A DNA stretch of 64,000 bases, from positions 124,001-188,000 of the forward strand of contig JAFQXE010000045.1 in the NCBI GenBank assembly GCA_017407125.1. The letters run 5' to 3'. Under the pieces are notes generated by a model, which was given only the letters and a program-made list of their open reading frames with translations, was not told the DNA's origin and searched no databases. Position numbers and translations under genes: made by a program. Positions 53,363-63,400 of the stretch are shown piece after piece; position 1 is the first letter of the stretch; each line of letters starts with the position of its first letter. The DNA is from Thermoguttaceae bacterium (GTDB lineage Bacteria > Planctomycetota > Planctomycetia > Pirellulales > Thermoguttaceae).

Positions 53363-53620
53363 TTAAAGGTACTTTCCGATTTCCCTATCAAGCTTTTGCG
53401 CCTCGACCTTAATGTTTCCCTGAATCATGTAGAGTTCATTCATCACGTCATAAACTCCTTTCGATTCCAGACCACCGGTCGCTACCAGATGTCTTTTCAA
53501 CTGCTTCAGAGCTTCAAACAGTGATTCTAATTTGGTTATGTATTGAACGGTCGGCTGAATATTAACTTTGTCATCCCCAAACCGAACGTCCCGATCTGGT
53601 TTTTCTAATGGAACTAACAT
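53363..53620 (-). CDS. Tagged small phage protein 3 (MLVPLEKPDRDVRF)
   Basis: 85 residues from the ATG at 53620, which follows AAGGAGGAGATT; the longer frame is not used. Begins MLVPLEKPDRDVRFGDDK, then a short helical body (LESLFEALKQLKRHL). Its first 39 bases closely match those of tagged protein 1, so the leader was copied recently. Confidence 0.55.
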   Translation of the reverse strand: MLVPLEKPDRDVRFGDDKVNIQPTVQYITKLESLFEALKQLKRHLVATGGLESKGVYDVMNELYMIQGNIKVEAQKLDREIGKYL

Positions 53621-53630
53621 AATCTCCTCC

Positions 53631-53942
53631 TTATCGTTTAAACATTCTGCCATGAAAGCTGGAACTGCGTTGATGAGGCTGCCACTTAAGCTGCTCTCGA
53701 GTTTCCTTTGAATTGAAAATTAATCCTTCCAGATTCTCAAGCATTCGTGGAACCATTGTATTATCATGTTTCAGACTCTTCCCTTGACGGTACAATGTAC
53801 TCAAAGCCGATTCCAACGCAATACACCACTTCACAATTTGGTCTTCATATTTTTTTCGCTCATCGGCTGACCATTCCGAAAAGCGAATGTTTCTGCTTGC
53901 ACGTTCTGCTTGATCCGTAAATCCACAATGACGACACCGCAT
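53631..53942 (-). CDS. Tagged small phage protein 4 (SRNIRF)
   Basis: 103 residues. Starts with a half zinc knuckle MRCRHCGFTDQ, then ERASRNIRFSEWSADE carries the tag at residues about 15-21, then helices (SALSTLYRQGKSLKHDN). Ribosome-binding site AAGGGA. No known domain. The same CxxC style is seen just before the repeats of the prohead protease (CPNC). Confidence 0.5.
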   Translation of the reverse strand: MRCRHCGFTDQAERASRNIRFSEWSADERKKYEDQIVKWCIALESALSTLYRQGKSLKHDNTMVPRMLENLEGLIFNSKETREQLKWQPHQRSSSFHGRMFKR

Positions 53943-54026
53943 TTGTAATTCCCTTTCTATATTTTCCGCACCTCTGCCATTCTTGTTGCAGCGTTTTTCA
54001 GCCCTTTTGTTATCACGGATAAAAAT

Positions 54027-54314
54027 TTATAGTAAATTTGATTGATGTCTGTTTGCCGTATGTATATATGACTTTCTAACTCTTTTTACCGCTTCATCAA
54101 AGTTACGTTTTTCATCACGTACTATATTGTCAACCATCTGGTTCATCCCGATGTCGCCGTGTTTTTGAGTTTCGGTTAATAATGCCTGCTCATATTTCTT
54201 TGTTGGAATAGAATCCAAAGAACTGAATGCATCATTGGTAAATTCCCGAACGATGGCGTTCTCTAAATCTCTGCCCATTAAATACGGCTCTGAAAATCGA
54301 ATTCGCCTGCTCAT
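54027..54314 (-). CDS. Tagged small phage protein 5 (SRRIRF)
   Basis: 95 residues. Starts MSRRIRFSEPYLMGRDLENA, so the tag is at the very N terminus. The body is helical with many charged residues (NIVRDEKRNFDEAVKRVRKS). Weak ribosome-binding site; probably coupled to the gene upstream, whose stop lies six bases before. Confidence 0.5.
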   Translation of the reverse strand: MSRRIRFSEPYLMGRDLENAIVREFTNDAFSSLDSIPTKKYEQALLTETQKHGDIGMNQMVDNIVRDEKRNFDEAVKRVRKSYIHTANRHQSNLL

Positions 54315-54320
54315 CTTTTA

Positions 54321-54662
54321 TCACATAAAACTCCGCGCTTGGTTGATTTGTTGCTCGACATTGTATGCGACATTTGTAAACCACGCTCGCATTTCTCCCA
54401 CAGCATCCTTCTTCTTCTGGATTTTGCTGTTGGCGTTCGCGGTCAAAAAAACGTGGTTTTGTTGAGCGTATTCTAAGTCCTTTTGGTATGTTTCTAATAC
54501 CGTCAGAATCTTTTTTGTAGACTTGAGAGCCAATTTCATGCTGTCTATGACAAGGCGGTTTGACGTGCGAACGTCGTCCTCGTTTTTACTGAAACGGGAA
54601 CGATACTCGCGTTTGCGACTTTCTTCCTGTGCAAAACGTATGTGGCGATTGCGTCTGTACAT
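54321..54662 (-). CDS. Tagged small phage protein 6 (NRHIRF)
   Basis: 113 residues. Starts MYRRNRHIRFAQEESRKREY, with the tag at residues 5-10, then a long amphipathic helix region (VIDSMKLALKSTKKILTVLE) resembling a coiled coil. No known domain, no strong ribosome-binding site. It lies between the neck protein and tagged protein 5. Confidence 0.5.
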   Translation of the reverse strand: MYRRNRHIRFAQEESRKREYRSRFSKNEDDVRTSNRLVIDSMKLALKSTKKILTVLETYQKDLEYAQQNHVFLTANANSKIQKKKDAVGEMRAWFTNVAYNVEQQINQARSFM

Positions 54663-54668
54663 AAATTA

Positions 54669-55274
54669 TTATTTTCCGGTTATTTTTCTGACGGCGAATT
54701 CATATATTTCCTTTTCTGCAATGGTAGTCAGTCCAGCAACCGTTGGAGTGTCTGGCTGTACCAACAACGGACGCGCTGGAAGGTTGGAGTTTCCAAAATG
54801 ATGAATCACTGCCAATTCGCCAATCGTAATATGAGGATTAACGGTACTCCCCTCACGCGGCGGGTGTTTATCCTCTCCTCCCCAACCAACGCTAAGTGTT
54901 GTTTTGAAACCAAGTCCCTCACTTTTTATCTCTTCCAACCCCCCAGCATTATGTCCTGTCGGATTTATCGCCATTCTCAAAGCTCCTGTGTCAATCAAAA
55001 TTGACTGCGAGGAAAAGTGCTTTGATATGGATACTTGCTCGGCGTTCTCCGTACTGATGTCTGTGCGAGGTTCCGGTCGTGGTCGTTTTAGTGGTTCCCA
55101 CTTTCCACCGCCTCTGGCGTTTGTATCAAACTCACGAAGCAAAAACGCCCGAAGACGTTTTGCCCAGAGTCTCATTATTTTTTTCTTGAGACCGTCATCG
55201 CGTGTGTAATACGCAAATTGCGTAAAATCAGGAACTTCCATTTTAATGGTTGCCGAGCTTTGGTAACCAGCCAT
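54669..55274 (-). CDS. Phage virion morphogenesis (neck/tail-completion) protein
   Basis: 201 residues from the ATG at 55274, which follows AAAGGAGG. The C-terminal pattern ILIDTGALRMAI, then IGELAVIHHFGN and LPARPLLVQPD is the hallmark of the Mu gpG/P2 gpS-like 'virion morphogenesis' family, which joins head and tail. The basic middle (KRPRPEPRTD) is typical. Confidence 0.82.
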   Translation of the reverse strand: MAGYQSSATIKMEVPDFTQFAYYTRDDGLKKKIMRLWAKRLRAFLLREFDTNARGGGKWEPLKRPRPEPRTDISTENAEQVSISKHFSSQSILIDTGALRMAINPTGHNAGGLEEIKSEGLGFKTTLSVGWGGEDKHPPREGSTVNPHITIGELAVIHHFGNSNLPARPLLVQPDTPTVAGLTTIAEKEIYEFAVRKITGK

Positions 55275-55356
55275 GTGCAATCCTCCTTTTACGCAATTGC
55301 TATGTTATCGTGGGAACCTGCCAGAATTTCTGACAGGTTCCCTACCCCTTCCTCTA

Positions 55357-56385
55357 CTAAGCAAGAGTAAACTTGCAAAGAACATCAGGTCTTGTGCAAA
55401 GCGCCAGCGGGTTGGTTTGACATTCGATTTCGATGCCTTTGTCCATCTTCATGCGTTCCTGCTTGGCATAGTATTTAATGCCAACAGAGTTAACGGCTTC
55501 GATGTAATCAGCAGGCCCAAAGATCAGGGTAAACAAACCGTCGACACCACGAGGAAGAGCGTATCCTTCGGTTGGAGCGATAAAGTCCTTGTCGCCGATC
55601 CAAGCTTGGTAGTTCACAAAGCGAATGCCGCCATATTCAAAATAGCGGAAGACGTGTTTTTCTGTGAGCCAGTTAAATCCGGGCGTATTGTGATAGACAT
55701 TGCGGAATTCTTTTGAATTTTCGATTGCATCGAAGAAATCATTTCCACAAAGAATATCGAATCCGGTAAACGGCGTTCCACCGAGGATACGAGATGTTTC
55801 ACGGATCAGGTTGTTGCATTCCTTCTTAATCCACCCGTCGATATAGTTACCACTCGAATCCTTTTTGTCAATTTCCCATTTTTTGGTACGAGGTTTGACG
55901 CCAAATTCTTGGAACAGGTCAGTAATAACCGTTGTTCCGTCAGCGTCTAATACCTGTCCCTTAACTGCACCGAGGCGCATCCATTCGAGGGTAATTTCCA
56001 TCGACTGCTGAGCCTGTTCCAGCTTTTCGGCGACTTTCTGCGCCGGAGTTTCCATTTCGATTTCGCTTCCGAAACGGCGGACGCCGAGAACCTGATCGGC
56101 GAGGATTTCGTCATTTACTTGTTTATGAGCGCAGACGAATGCTCGAACCTTTCGTTTATCCGGCAGGAGCGATACACCACGAGCGCCACGCTGCGTGTTC
56201 GGGATCAAGGACAGTTTGCCCTGATTCTCTTCGATGGCAACGGTCGTAGACGAGCTTCCCTGCTCTGTAAAAATACCTTCACTACCGAGGTAGTTGAACA
56301 TTGGCGGAATCTTATTAATGGCTTCGCACATTGAGCGCAGTTTAAACGCTTCGCCATTAAAAACGTCCAGTATACTTCCTCCCAT
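55357..56385 (-). CDS. Major capsid protein (lambda gpE-like)
   Basis: 342 residues with a strong GGAGGAAAC site. It follows the lambda-gpE/HK97-fold family: MFNYLGSEGIFTEQGSSST at the start, IPNTQRGARG, KVRAFVCAHKQVNDEILADQ, DVFNGEAFKL and the late GYALPRGVDGLFTLIFGPAD segments. Forms the capsid shell. Located after the decoration protein and prohead protease/scaffold, which is the standard order. Confidence 0.9.
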   Translation of the reverse strand: MGGSILDVFNGEAFKLRSMCEAINKIPPMFNYLGSEGIFTEQGSSSTTVAIEENQGKLSLIPNTQRGARGVSLLPDKRKVRAFVCAHKQVNDEILADQVLGVRRFGSEIEMETPAQKVAEKLEQAQQSMEITLEWMRLGAVKGQVLDADGTTVITDLFQEFGVKPRTKKWEIDKKDSSGNYIDGWIKKECNNLIRETSRILGGTPFTGFDILCGNDFFDAIENSKEFRNVYHNTPGFNWLTEKHVFRYFEYGGIRFVNYQAWIGDKDFIAPTEGYALPRGVDGLFTLIFGPADYIEAVNSVGIKYYAKQERMKMDKGIEIECQTNPLALCTRPDVLCKFTLA

Positions 56386-56412
56386 TTTTTTGTTTCCTCC
56401 TTATCTTCAATA

Positions 56413-57135
56413 TTAGGTAAACTGATAAACAGACTGAGGAGACGGCTTGATCGTGATGATGTTTTTCGCTCCAAGCTGCGTTTCCACTTCTTCCTTGTCC
56501 GCACAGATGACATTTTTGATGTCGACAATCGCCGGGCCTCGACAAATACCGAGAACGGTTGACTGCGATCCTGCGAACACCTTTTTGTTTTCCAACACGA
56601 TAAAGAGATCAATATCGTTGGAAACTGCGCTGCCGGTCGAGTATTCAACAGACAGAGTAACTTCGACAGTTGCCGTTGTCGATGTAGTCGTTGCCAATGG
56701 AGCGGAACCAGATGAGGACGGAGTTGACTGTGTGAACACGATACCATTAACACCGTAGACCACGTCAAAACCGGCAGCAGTCAAACCGATATTGGCAATC
56801 TGTGCAACAACCTGAGCTGCCGTTCCGATGTTCAGTTCATTCTGTGTCGCATCGGCTTCGGAAGCTTTGAATGTAAACGTGGTTCCAGCAATCGTCAAAG
56901 TATCGCCTTCCGCCCAGCCGTTACTCATGGTAACAGTCCACGCAGCGGGAACTTCTTCGGTCTGGAATTCCAGTTTGTTTCCAGTTTTCTTGTCATAGCA
57001 TTCGCCAACCAAAAATTCAATATCGGTCAGACCCGCCGTGTTGTTTACTTCAAGATAATCTCGGCAGAAGATAGGATCGACTTCCCACTTGACAACATCC
57101 GAGATTTCGTTCTTACGATTAAAAGTCTGTGGCAT
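56413..57135 (-). CDS. Head decoration-like protein
   Basis: 240 residues. N-terminal KNEISDVVKWEVDPIFCRDY and C-terminal VLGICRGPAIVDIKNVICAD fit gpD-like or head-fibre decoration proteins found between protease and capsid genes. A central Ala/Thr-rich beta domain (DTLTIAGTTFTFKASEADAT) looks like an Ig-like insertion that would be displayed on the outside of the capsid. Weak-to-moderate confidence for the exact family. Confidence 0.65.
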   Translation of the reverse strand: MPQTFNRKNEISDVVKWEVDPIFCRDYLEVNNTAGLTDIEFLVGECYDKKTGNKLEFQTEEVPAAWTVTMSNGWAEGDTLTIAGTTFTFKASEADATQNELNIGTAAQVVAQIANIGLTAAGFDVVYGVNGIVFTQSTPSSSGSAPLATTTSTTATVEVTLSVEYSTGSAVSNDIDLFIVLENKKVFAGSQSTVLGICRGPAIVDIKNVICADKEEVETQLGAKNIITIKPSPQSVYQFT

Positions 57136-57155
57136 TGTTTTTAAACCTTATCCTT

Positions 57156-59162
57156 TCATTTTCTCTCACTATTCCGTTTTTCGATTGCAGCCAAAAGCTC
57201 GTTTCCCGTTCCGTTGCCTTCTTGAACCGAAAATTGAACACCAGTTTTTTCCGAATAATCCGCGCCGATGCCAGACCTCATCAATTCGACAACGTTTTTG
57301 AATTCACTGTTGTCTCCCGTATTGACAGAGAATGAAATTGCTCTCTGATTGCAAAAACGAGCTAAAATTTGATTTGCCTGAATACGGTTGATCTTTCCTT
57401 CACTCAGAAGATTCTGAACCTGCAGCTCCCGATTTTCTTTAAGAATATTAGCGGAAACAGTGTCGGCGTCTCTCAGACTGAATTGTTTATTACCGTAGCG
57501 TTTTTCCTGCTCAACTGCCAGAGCATTGGCTGGCAGTTCTTCTGCCGGAGCATCATCCGAGAACCGTCGAGCATATCGTCGAGCTTGAGAGATCGTTTCG
57601 TCAACTGATTCCTCATCCATTCCGATATCATCATCCATTCCGAGATCTTCATCAGAGAAACGGCGTGAATATCGTCGGCTCTGAACAATATCCTGTGGGT
57701 CATCGTCCATTCCGATGTCGTCGTCAGCAAACCGATTGCTGTATCGACGTGAATAACGACGACTCTGGGTGATTCCTTCATCGTCGAGTCCAAAAGGAAC
57801 CTCATCTGCAAATCTACGTCCGTAGCGGCGGGATTGAGATACCTCTTCGTCCAAAGCAAACGGAGGAACGTCATCGGCAAATCGACGTCCGTATCGACGG
57901 CTCTGCGAAACTTCTTCAATGGGTGTGTCATCGTATTGAACCTCATCAGCAAATCTACGCCCATAACGACGAGACTGGACGACATCAACATCCATTGCCA
58001 GCGGATCTTCGTCGGCAAAACGACGACCATATCGGCGAGACTGCGCAATATCAGCGGCGTTCGGAATCTCATCAGCAAAGCGACGCCCATAACGACGAGA
58101 CTGAACGACATCAACATCCATTGCTACGGGGTCATCGTCGCACTGGATTTCGTCGGCAAAACGACGCCCGCATCTTCGCCCATAACGGCGACTCTGAACA
58201 ACCGCCGATTCTTCATCCTCCGGCAACTCGTCGGCGAAACGTCGCCCGTAACGGCGCGACTGTGTAATCGAAACGGGATCATCGTCAAAGGTCGCATCGT
58301 CCGCAAAACGTCGCCCGCACCTACGCCCATAGCGTCGGCTCTGCGAAATCTCTGCTGGGTCTTCTTCATACTGTACTTCGTCCGCAAAACGACGCCCGCA
58401 TCTACGTCCATAACGGCGACTCTGAACAACACCGTCTTCAAGGGCTCCATCTTCGTCGAGCATTTCGTCATCGAACCCTACATCTTCTGTTGGAACGTCG
58501 TCTGCAAATCGACGCCCATAACGACGGGATTGAACCACATCATCCTGACCGACATCTTCATCTAACTCATGTCCACAATTCGGGCATTCGTCGAACGACG
58601 TCATTTCAGAGAATTTTTTTCTCATTCCCATTTTCTCCTGTGTCTTAAATATACTAAAAACGACGTCGCGGAAACCTTCCATGCCCGCAACGACTGGATA
58701 ATCAGTAAACGCCACATGCTCCAAACCGAACTTGTGCGTTTCTCCATCGCCATCGGTAACCACCTCTGGCGCCTCTATGGATACTCCCGAATTGCATAGG
58801 GACTTTTTGGCTCCAAAGTCGACAAACTCAATGATTCCATACAGACTAACACTGCCATCTTTCCCTTCGCGCAATTCAACGTATACCACCTTGCCACGTT
58901 TTGCCTCTGGGTCGTGCGTGTGTCCGACAGGACACGGAACCTCGATCCCTTTGGCATTTCGTTCCCAAAATGTATCGACGATATTTTGAAGAAACGCCCG
59001 GTCAATATTGTGCTTGACTCCTCCGGTTTCATAAATACCAGAACGACACAACTCTTTCCACATCATTAGTTGTGGATCACCCTTCACGCCCTCCGGCAGA
59101 CGATTTACGTCATACCCGTCAGGGCGGTTTAAGTCAAAACGAATTATTGTGATTTTAGCCAT
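57156..59162 (-). CDS. Prohead protease/scaffold with 13 Arg-rich tandem repeats
   Basis: 668 residues. Residues 1-175 look like a Mu gpI-type head-maturation protease (CPVGHTHDPEAKRGKVVYV; NSGVSIEAPEV; FGLEHVAFTDYPVV), with His81 or His83 and Ser125 or Ser128 as candidate catalytic residues. CPNCGHE (193-199) is a half zinc knuckle. Residues 209-552 hold 13 copies of [SV]QSRRYGRRFA[DE]-[DE] joined by acidic linkers; three copies have a longer RRYGRRCGRRFAD form. Residues 553-668 are a helical scaffold-like tail. Its start follows the upstream stop by one base. Protease-scaffold fusions are known; this repeat insertion is one I have not seen described. Confidence 0.75.
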   Translation of the reverse strand: MAKITIIRFDLNRPDGYDVNRLPEGVKGDPQLMMWKELCRSGIYETGGVKHNIDRAFLQNIVDTFWERNAKGIEVPCPVGHTHDPEAKRGKVVYVELREGKDGSVSLYGIIEFVDFGAKKSLCNSGVSIEAPEVVTDGDGETHKFGLEHVAFTDYPVVAGMEGFRDVVFSIFKTQEKMGMRKKFSEMTSFDECPNCGHELDEDVGQDDVVQSRRYGRRFADDVPTEDVGFDDEMLDEDGALEDGVVQSRRYGRRCGRRFADEVQYEEDPAEISQSRRYGRRCGRRFADDATFDDDPVSITQSRRYGRRFADELPEDEESAVVQSRRYGRRCGRRFADEIQCDDDPVAMDVDVVQSRRYGRRFADEIPNAADIAQSRRYGRRFADEDPLAMDVDVVQSRRYGRRFADEVQYDDTPIEEVSQSRRYGRRFADDVPPFALDEEVSQSRRYGRRFADEVPFGLDDEGITQSRRYSRRYSNRFADDDIGMDDDPQDIVQSRRYSRRFSDEDLGMDDDIGMDEESVDETISQARRYARRFSDDAPAEELPANALAVEQEKRYGNKQFSLRDADTVSANILKENRELQVQNLLSEGKINRIQANQILARFCNQRAISFSVNTGDNSEFKNVVELMRSGIGADYSEKTGVQFSVQEGNGTGNELLAAIEKRNSERK
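57507..58538 (-). repeat. Array of 13 RRYGRRFAD repeats in the prohead protease gene
   Basis: Thirteen imperfect copies, 60-110 bases apart, encode a positively charged core and an acidic linker each. The core is highly conserved at the protein level while codons vary. The last copies drift to RRYSRRFSD and RRYARRFSD. Repeat number is likely to differ in related phages. Confidence 0.9.
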
Positions 59163-59163
59163 T

Positions 59164-59460
59164 TTAGTTATCTTGAGCTAACAGTTTAATCCAAGTAGAC
59201 ATATCCTTGTCTGACTGTGGAATGTAATGAAAAGCGTCGTTAATCGAATTCGCGGCACGTTTTGCAAATTTAGCAGAATCTTCGTACTGCGCTCTTTTCA
59301 GCAACTCTTTTGAAATTTTGTAATTCTTTACAGCTTCTTCAAGAAGTTTAATTCCTTTCAAAGTACGTGCTTGTAAATTTTCCAAACTTGCAAGATACTT
59401 TTCATCGTATCCGAATCGAACGTCTCGGTAGCCATAGTCCCGATTTCTGTAAAATCTCAT
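59164..59460 (-). CDS. Tagged small phage protein 7 (YRDVRF)
   Basis: 98 residues. Starts MRFYRNRDYGYRDVRFGYDE, with the tag at residues 11-16, then helices (LKGIKLLEEAVKNYKISKE). It ends one base before the prohead protease/scaffold gene, the nearest tagged protein to that gene, and is translationally coupled to it. Confidence 0.55.
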   Translation of the reverse strand: MRFYRNRDYGYRDVRFGYDEKYLASLENLQARTLKGIKLLEEAVKNYKISKELLKRAQYEDSAKFAKRAANSINDAFHYIPQSDKDMSTWIKLLAQDN

Positions 59461-59921
59461 TTTCTTAACTGCAACTGTTGGTTTGTCGGTTAATGTCGGA
59501 ATCCTTAAACGTCTTCTGCCATAAGGTTAAGTCAAGTCAAAACATATTTTTTTATTCTGCAACAGCCTTGATATTACGGCGTCTAAGGTTTTCACATAAA
59601 GTGCATAAACAATTTTTCTATATATATAAACCCTCCATTTTTACAAAAGTTAATAGGCGCAGAGAATTTTAGGAATTTTTTTATTTTTCTTTCATTATAA
59701 GGCGAGACAAATGTGGGACAAAATATGGTCTACGATCTATTAATGATAGATGTGGTTACAGTGTCTTGAAAATGTTGAGAGATTTTTATTTTCTGTAACC
59801 CGTTACATTGAAAAAGATTATAGAATCACTATGATAGATGCAGTTTTCCCAATAGATAGATGTTGGTATTTTGTGCAGACTTATGTTTTATGATATGGTC
59901 GCCAACAATATATAGCTTTTG
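59461..59921. other. Noncoding gap in the head operon
   Basis: 460 AT-rich bases without a supported gene. It contains three ATGATAGATG/ATAGATAGATG-like words (59740-59862). It is the only long gap in the structural operon, so a promoter for the head genes to its left is plausible, but no convincing -35/-10 pair was found. Confidence 0.35.
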
Positions 59922-60467
59922 TCAACGAATAAATCCACAATCCCTTAAATACTCTCGATATTCTTTAACATACCAGCCGGGATCTTCTTCCTCGTTTGCC
60001 GTTGACTTTTTGTACTCCTCAATTATTTTTAATAAAACTTTCAAACGTTTACTGTGTTCATCCTTCCACGGTTTGAAAAAATGTGCAAACTTCTCGTTTT
60101 GAAAAGTATCTGGCAGAAGATAAGCTCCTGTAAATTTATAATATTCCAGTTCAATCGGAAGAAAAACTTCCAAACTGTGTGGCGTAGGATTTTTTAATGA
60201 TGTTCCACCTAGCCCACCACAGTCGTTTTCAGTCTTAATACTTTCCCTTATGAAATTATAGTTTGGAAGTTTGTATGGCAACGGGTACTTTTGAAAGAAC
60301 TTCCTCAATTCAATGATTTGAGGCAACCGTCCAAAAGCAACGTAATCTTCAGTACACCCGGATGTGCGTATAGCATACTCGATTTCTTCTGGGATGAGGC
60401 ATTTAAGAATATGGTAAAGCTCTCCCTCCTGTTTCCCAATCAGTGGCTGTGGCATTGGAAGCGTCAT
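59922..60467 (-). CDS. Hypothetical protein coupled to the head/metallopeptidase fusion
   Basis: 181 residues, no recognised domain. It has a globular alpha/beta composition (FGRLPQIIELRKFFQKYPL; SLEVFLPIELEYYKFTGAYL) and a charged tail. The start overlaps the stop of the large fusion gene by four bases (ATGA) and has a GGAG site. Position and coupling would fit an immunity or chaperone partner of the fusion's C-terminal effector domain; that is inference. Confidence 0.45.
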   Translation of the reverse strand: MTLPMPQPLIGKQEGELYHILKCLIPEEIEYAIRTSGCTEDYVAFGRLPQIIELRKFFQKYPLPYKLPNYNFIRESIKTENDCGGLGGTSLKNPTPHSLEVFLPIELEYYKFTGAYLLPDTFQNEKFAHFFKPWKDEHSKRLKVLLKIIEEYKKSTANEEEDPGWYVKEYREYLRDCGFIR

Positions 60468-63400
60468 TCTTGGACTCCTTTTGCTTTTGCTTCTAAGTAC
60501 AATTCTAGTATGATGGCATACACCTTCTTTGAAAAATCCTTTGCATTACTTCCGTTGCAAATCACGTCAGCTCTAGCTTCCGCGCACGCTTCCTGCCATG
60601 TTGTCCCAGAGCCAGAAATGCTGGCTCCATAAACAGAGAAATTACGAGCAAGTTTATCAATAAAAAGCCATTTGTCAAGCGCCTCGCCTGTCAAGGACGG
60701 TTTTGGAACCATATCCCATGTAAATCGTGTATTAAAGTTTCGCACTAGGGCGTTGCTTAAATAATGTTGCTGTAAAGACCTCAGCGTTTCTCCCTTCCAC
60801 GGTACATTGGGAGAATTTTTTAACGGATCATTTGTATCGTACAACCCTATTCCAAGTGTTGCAAAGATATCTTTAAAAGCGTCAGATATTCTCTTTTCCC
60901 CTAAAATATCGCAAATGTCATTCATTAACTGATGCGTATCCTCGTGAATAAACGTCTGGTATTCATTCCCTCCCGTCGTCCAACCATGACTTCGTTCCCT
61001 CGCATTTCTTTGCCTTGCTTTTATTCTGGATTGAAAATTGAGGCACACATCTCTAGTTCCTTGATATGCACGCCCTGCAGCTGTGTCGTTGCTTGGCAAC
61101 ACTCCAAATTTTCTTAAACTCAAACTCAGTTCATTTTCCTCAAGATATTCAGCGACTTCATTTAATATTTGCACCGCCTCTCTTTGTGGATTCCCATGTG
61201 TCTGTATTCCAAAACGCTCCAATGTTTTTTTATCTCGTCGGCAATTTTTAGACGTCAATTTCTTTTTGGTCGTTATTGAACACAATGGTTTCAACTTATT
61301 AATATACGTTCGAACTTCGTCTAGCGTTACACTTTCTCCCGTTTTTTTATTAAGTTTTTTAAGTAGCGCTCCATCATTATATGGTTTTACAATCAGCCCC
61401 GGAATGTTGCTGATCGTCGTGTTCTCAGACAACAATTTGACTTCGGTATGGATGCCACCGCGTTGCTCCTTTTTTATTTTTTGCAGCAAACGATATACGA
61501 GATTGATAGCTGATTCATCTTCCATCACTATCTCAATCTTATCGCCATTGTCCTGTTTAACTATCATCTTGTTGCTAAGGCGATTATAAGTGATTGTGTA
61601 AAACTTCTCTCCATACCCGACATAAATGTCATTCATATCGTCTGAGGCGTATATTTCAACTTGAGTATTTCCGCCGGTGAACTCTCTGTTTAATGCCGTA
61701 CTGATAAAATCGTCCGTTGATTTATGATTTGAAAGTACAGACAGCTCTTTATCATACGAAAAATATCGAATGCCCTTCTCTCGTGCATAAGAAACAAGTT
61801 TTCTGCCAATGCTCTCGATGTTGTTTGAATGGATAATACTCTTGCCATCACATACCCGCGCCACAAACTTGTTGGAACCACGGTCATATCCAATCGCGCC
61901 TTTTGAGACAACACTTGAGATAAGTTTCCAAAAGAGAGAAAAACTGTACGCAGATTCCTCCACGACATATTCTTTTTGTTTGATGGATTCTTTGGTTTCC
62001 GATGGAAGAATTTTTTGATTTGCGCTAGTTATAATCTTCCGCAGCGTTTTTTTCACGTTGGCTACAAATAACTTCCAATCGTCTATGATTTTTTCATCTG
62101 GAGCTACAAGCAATTTGTTCTTATAAACCAATAGAATTTGATCTTTTGTCGTGTCATATCGCTGAGCACAATGTTCCATAAGGAACTCAAGCGCTTCCAG
62201 AATGGTATTGCAGTCGGATCGTTCCGAAAGGTATTCCGCCCTCCATATTGGTTGTCCCGTTGCGAATGAAACTCCCTTTTGTCGGATTCGTCCAACAACA
62301 GAACGTTTCCAATCTGTTATAGCGAACTCGCGTCCACGGCTTATTGGTTCAACATAAACCGAACATGCTTCAGAGCGCTTCCTTTTTTTGATATGTTTTT
62401 TATTGTATTGCTCTATGTCCGGCTGAATGTTGTAGACAAGAGCTTCTGCTGAGCTTTCCCCATCCTGTTGTGATGTCGTCGGACTTTGTTCCGCTAGATC
62501 ATGTTTCTGTGCAGGAGTGGAAACGGGCATAGAACTATTGTTTGCTGCTACACGCTTTTGCGAAGAATCTGATGTAGTATATTGAGCGCTGTTTTTGGGC
62601 GCTAGGTTTGGGACTGTTGTACTTGCTACTTCAAATGGAGATTCTATTCTTGGGACTGGCGCATTTTTAACTACGGAACTCAATATTCCAACATTACCGT
62701 CAAATGCCGGTAGAAGATTCAGTTCTCTATCGCTGCGCGTGCGCGGATCGACACCGGTTATTCCAAAATCAATCTTTGCAATATCCTCGTCTTTCCAAAT
62801 TTCCAATATGGTGCAACGACAGTTCCACCCATTGGGTGGAAGATAGCGATTCCAAAAATTATCCTCTTTCGGCAATCGCACACCCTCAAGCAAACGATGC
62901 TCCGGTCGTACCCGTTTGTCATGCGCGGTAACATACTCGAATCCCCATATATATGGCGCCGTTTCTGGGTCGTTTGCTTCGTTCAATCGACCGGCATTAT
63001 AAGCAACGGCGCTTTGTGTCCGGAATAACGTCTCCGCCAACCTCGGCGCGGCTGTGGGATCGATTCCTGCCCCTAACAGTATGTTTGTGATTTCCTTTTT
63101 ACCCCCCCGAACGTGAACTCCTTGTTCTTGCAAGTCTTCAATCGTTTTTTGAATTGTGTCAACAATCTCCTGAGTCAGTCCGTTGACAAGTTCGGCATTC
63201 TGTCGCTGGATAGCCGAATGCGCCGAGGTCGGGTCGATCCCACTAACACGCTGCAGATATTCGCTGGTGCCTTTTGCCTGCTCAATTCCCGAATCGCTTA
63301 AAGAAAAGCGAATAGGCATGATTTCTTTAACAGGCTCGTCTATAACCTTTTCAGCCGCCAACTGCCCGCGTCGCCCGCCCTTAAGAACGGCAACCTCCGT

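Noticed and set aside
57834..58565. 243-codon plus-strand frame with regular repeats opposite the prohead protease
   Set aside because: Its periodicity comes from the RRYGRRFAD repeats on the other strand. The minus-strand frame has protease and scaffold parts and fits the operon.
59461..59921. Small plus-strand frames in the head-operon gap
   Set aside because: They are short, AT-rich, on the opposite strand to all structural genes and lack ribosome-binding sites.
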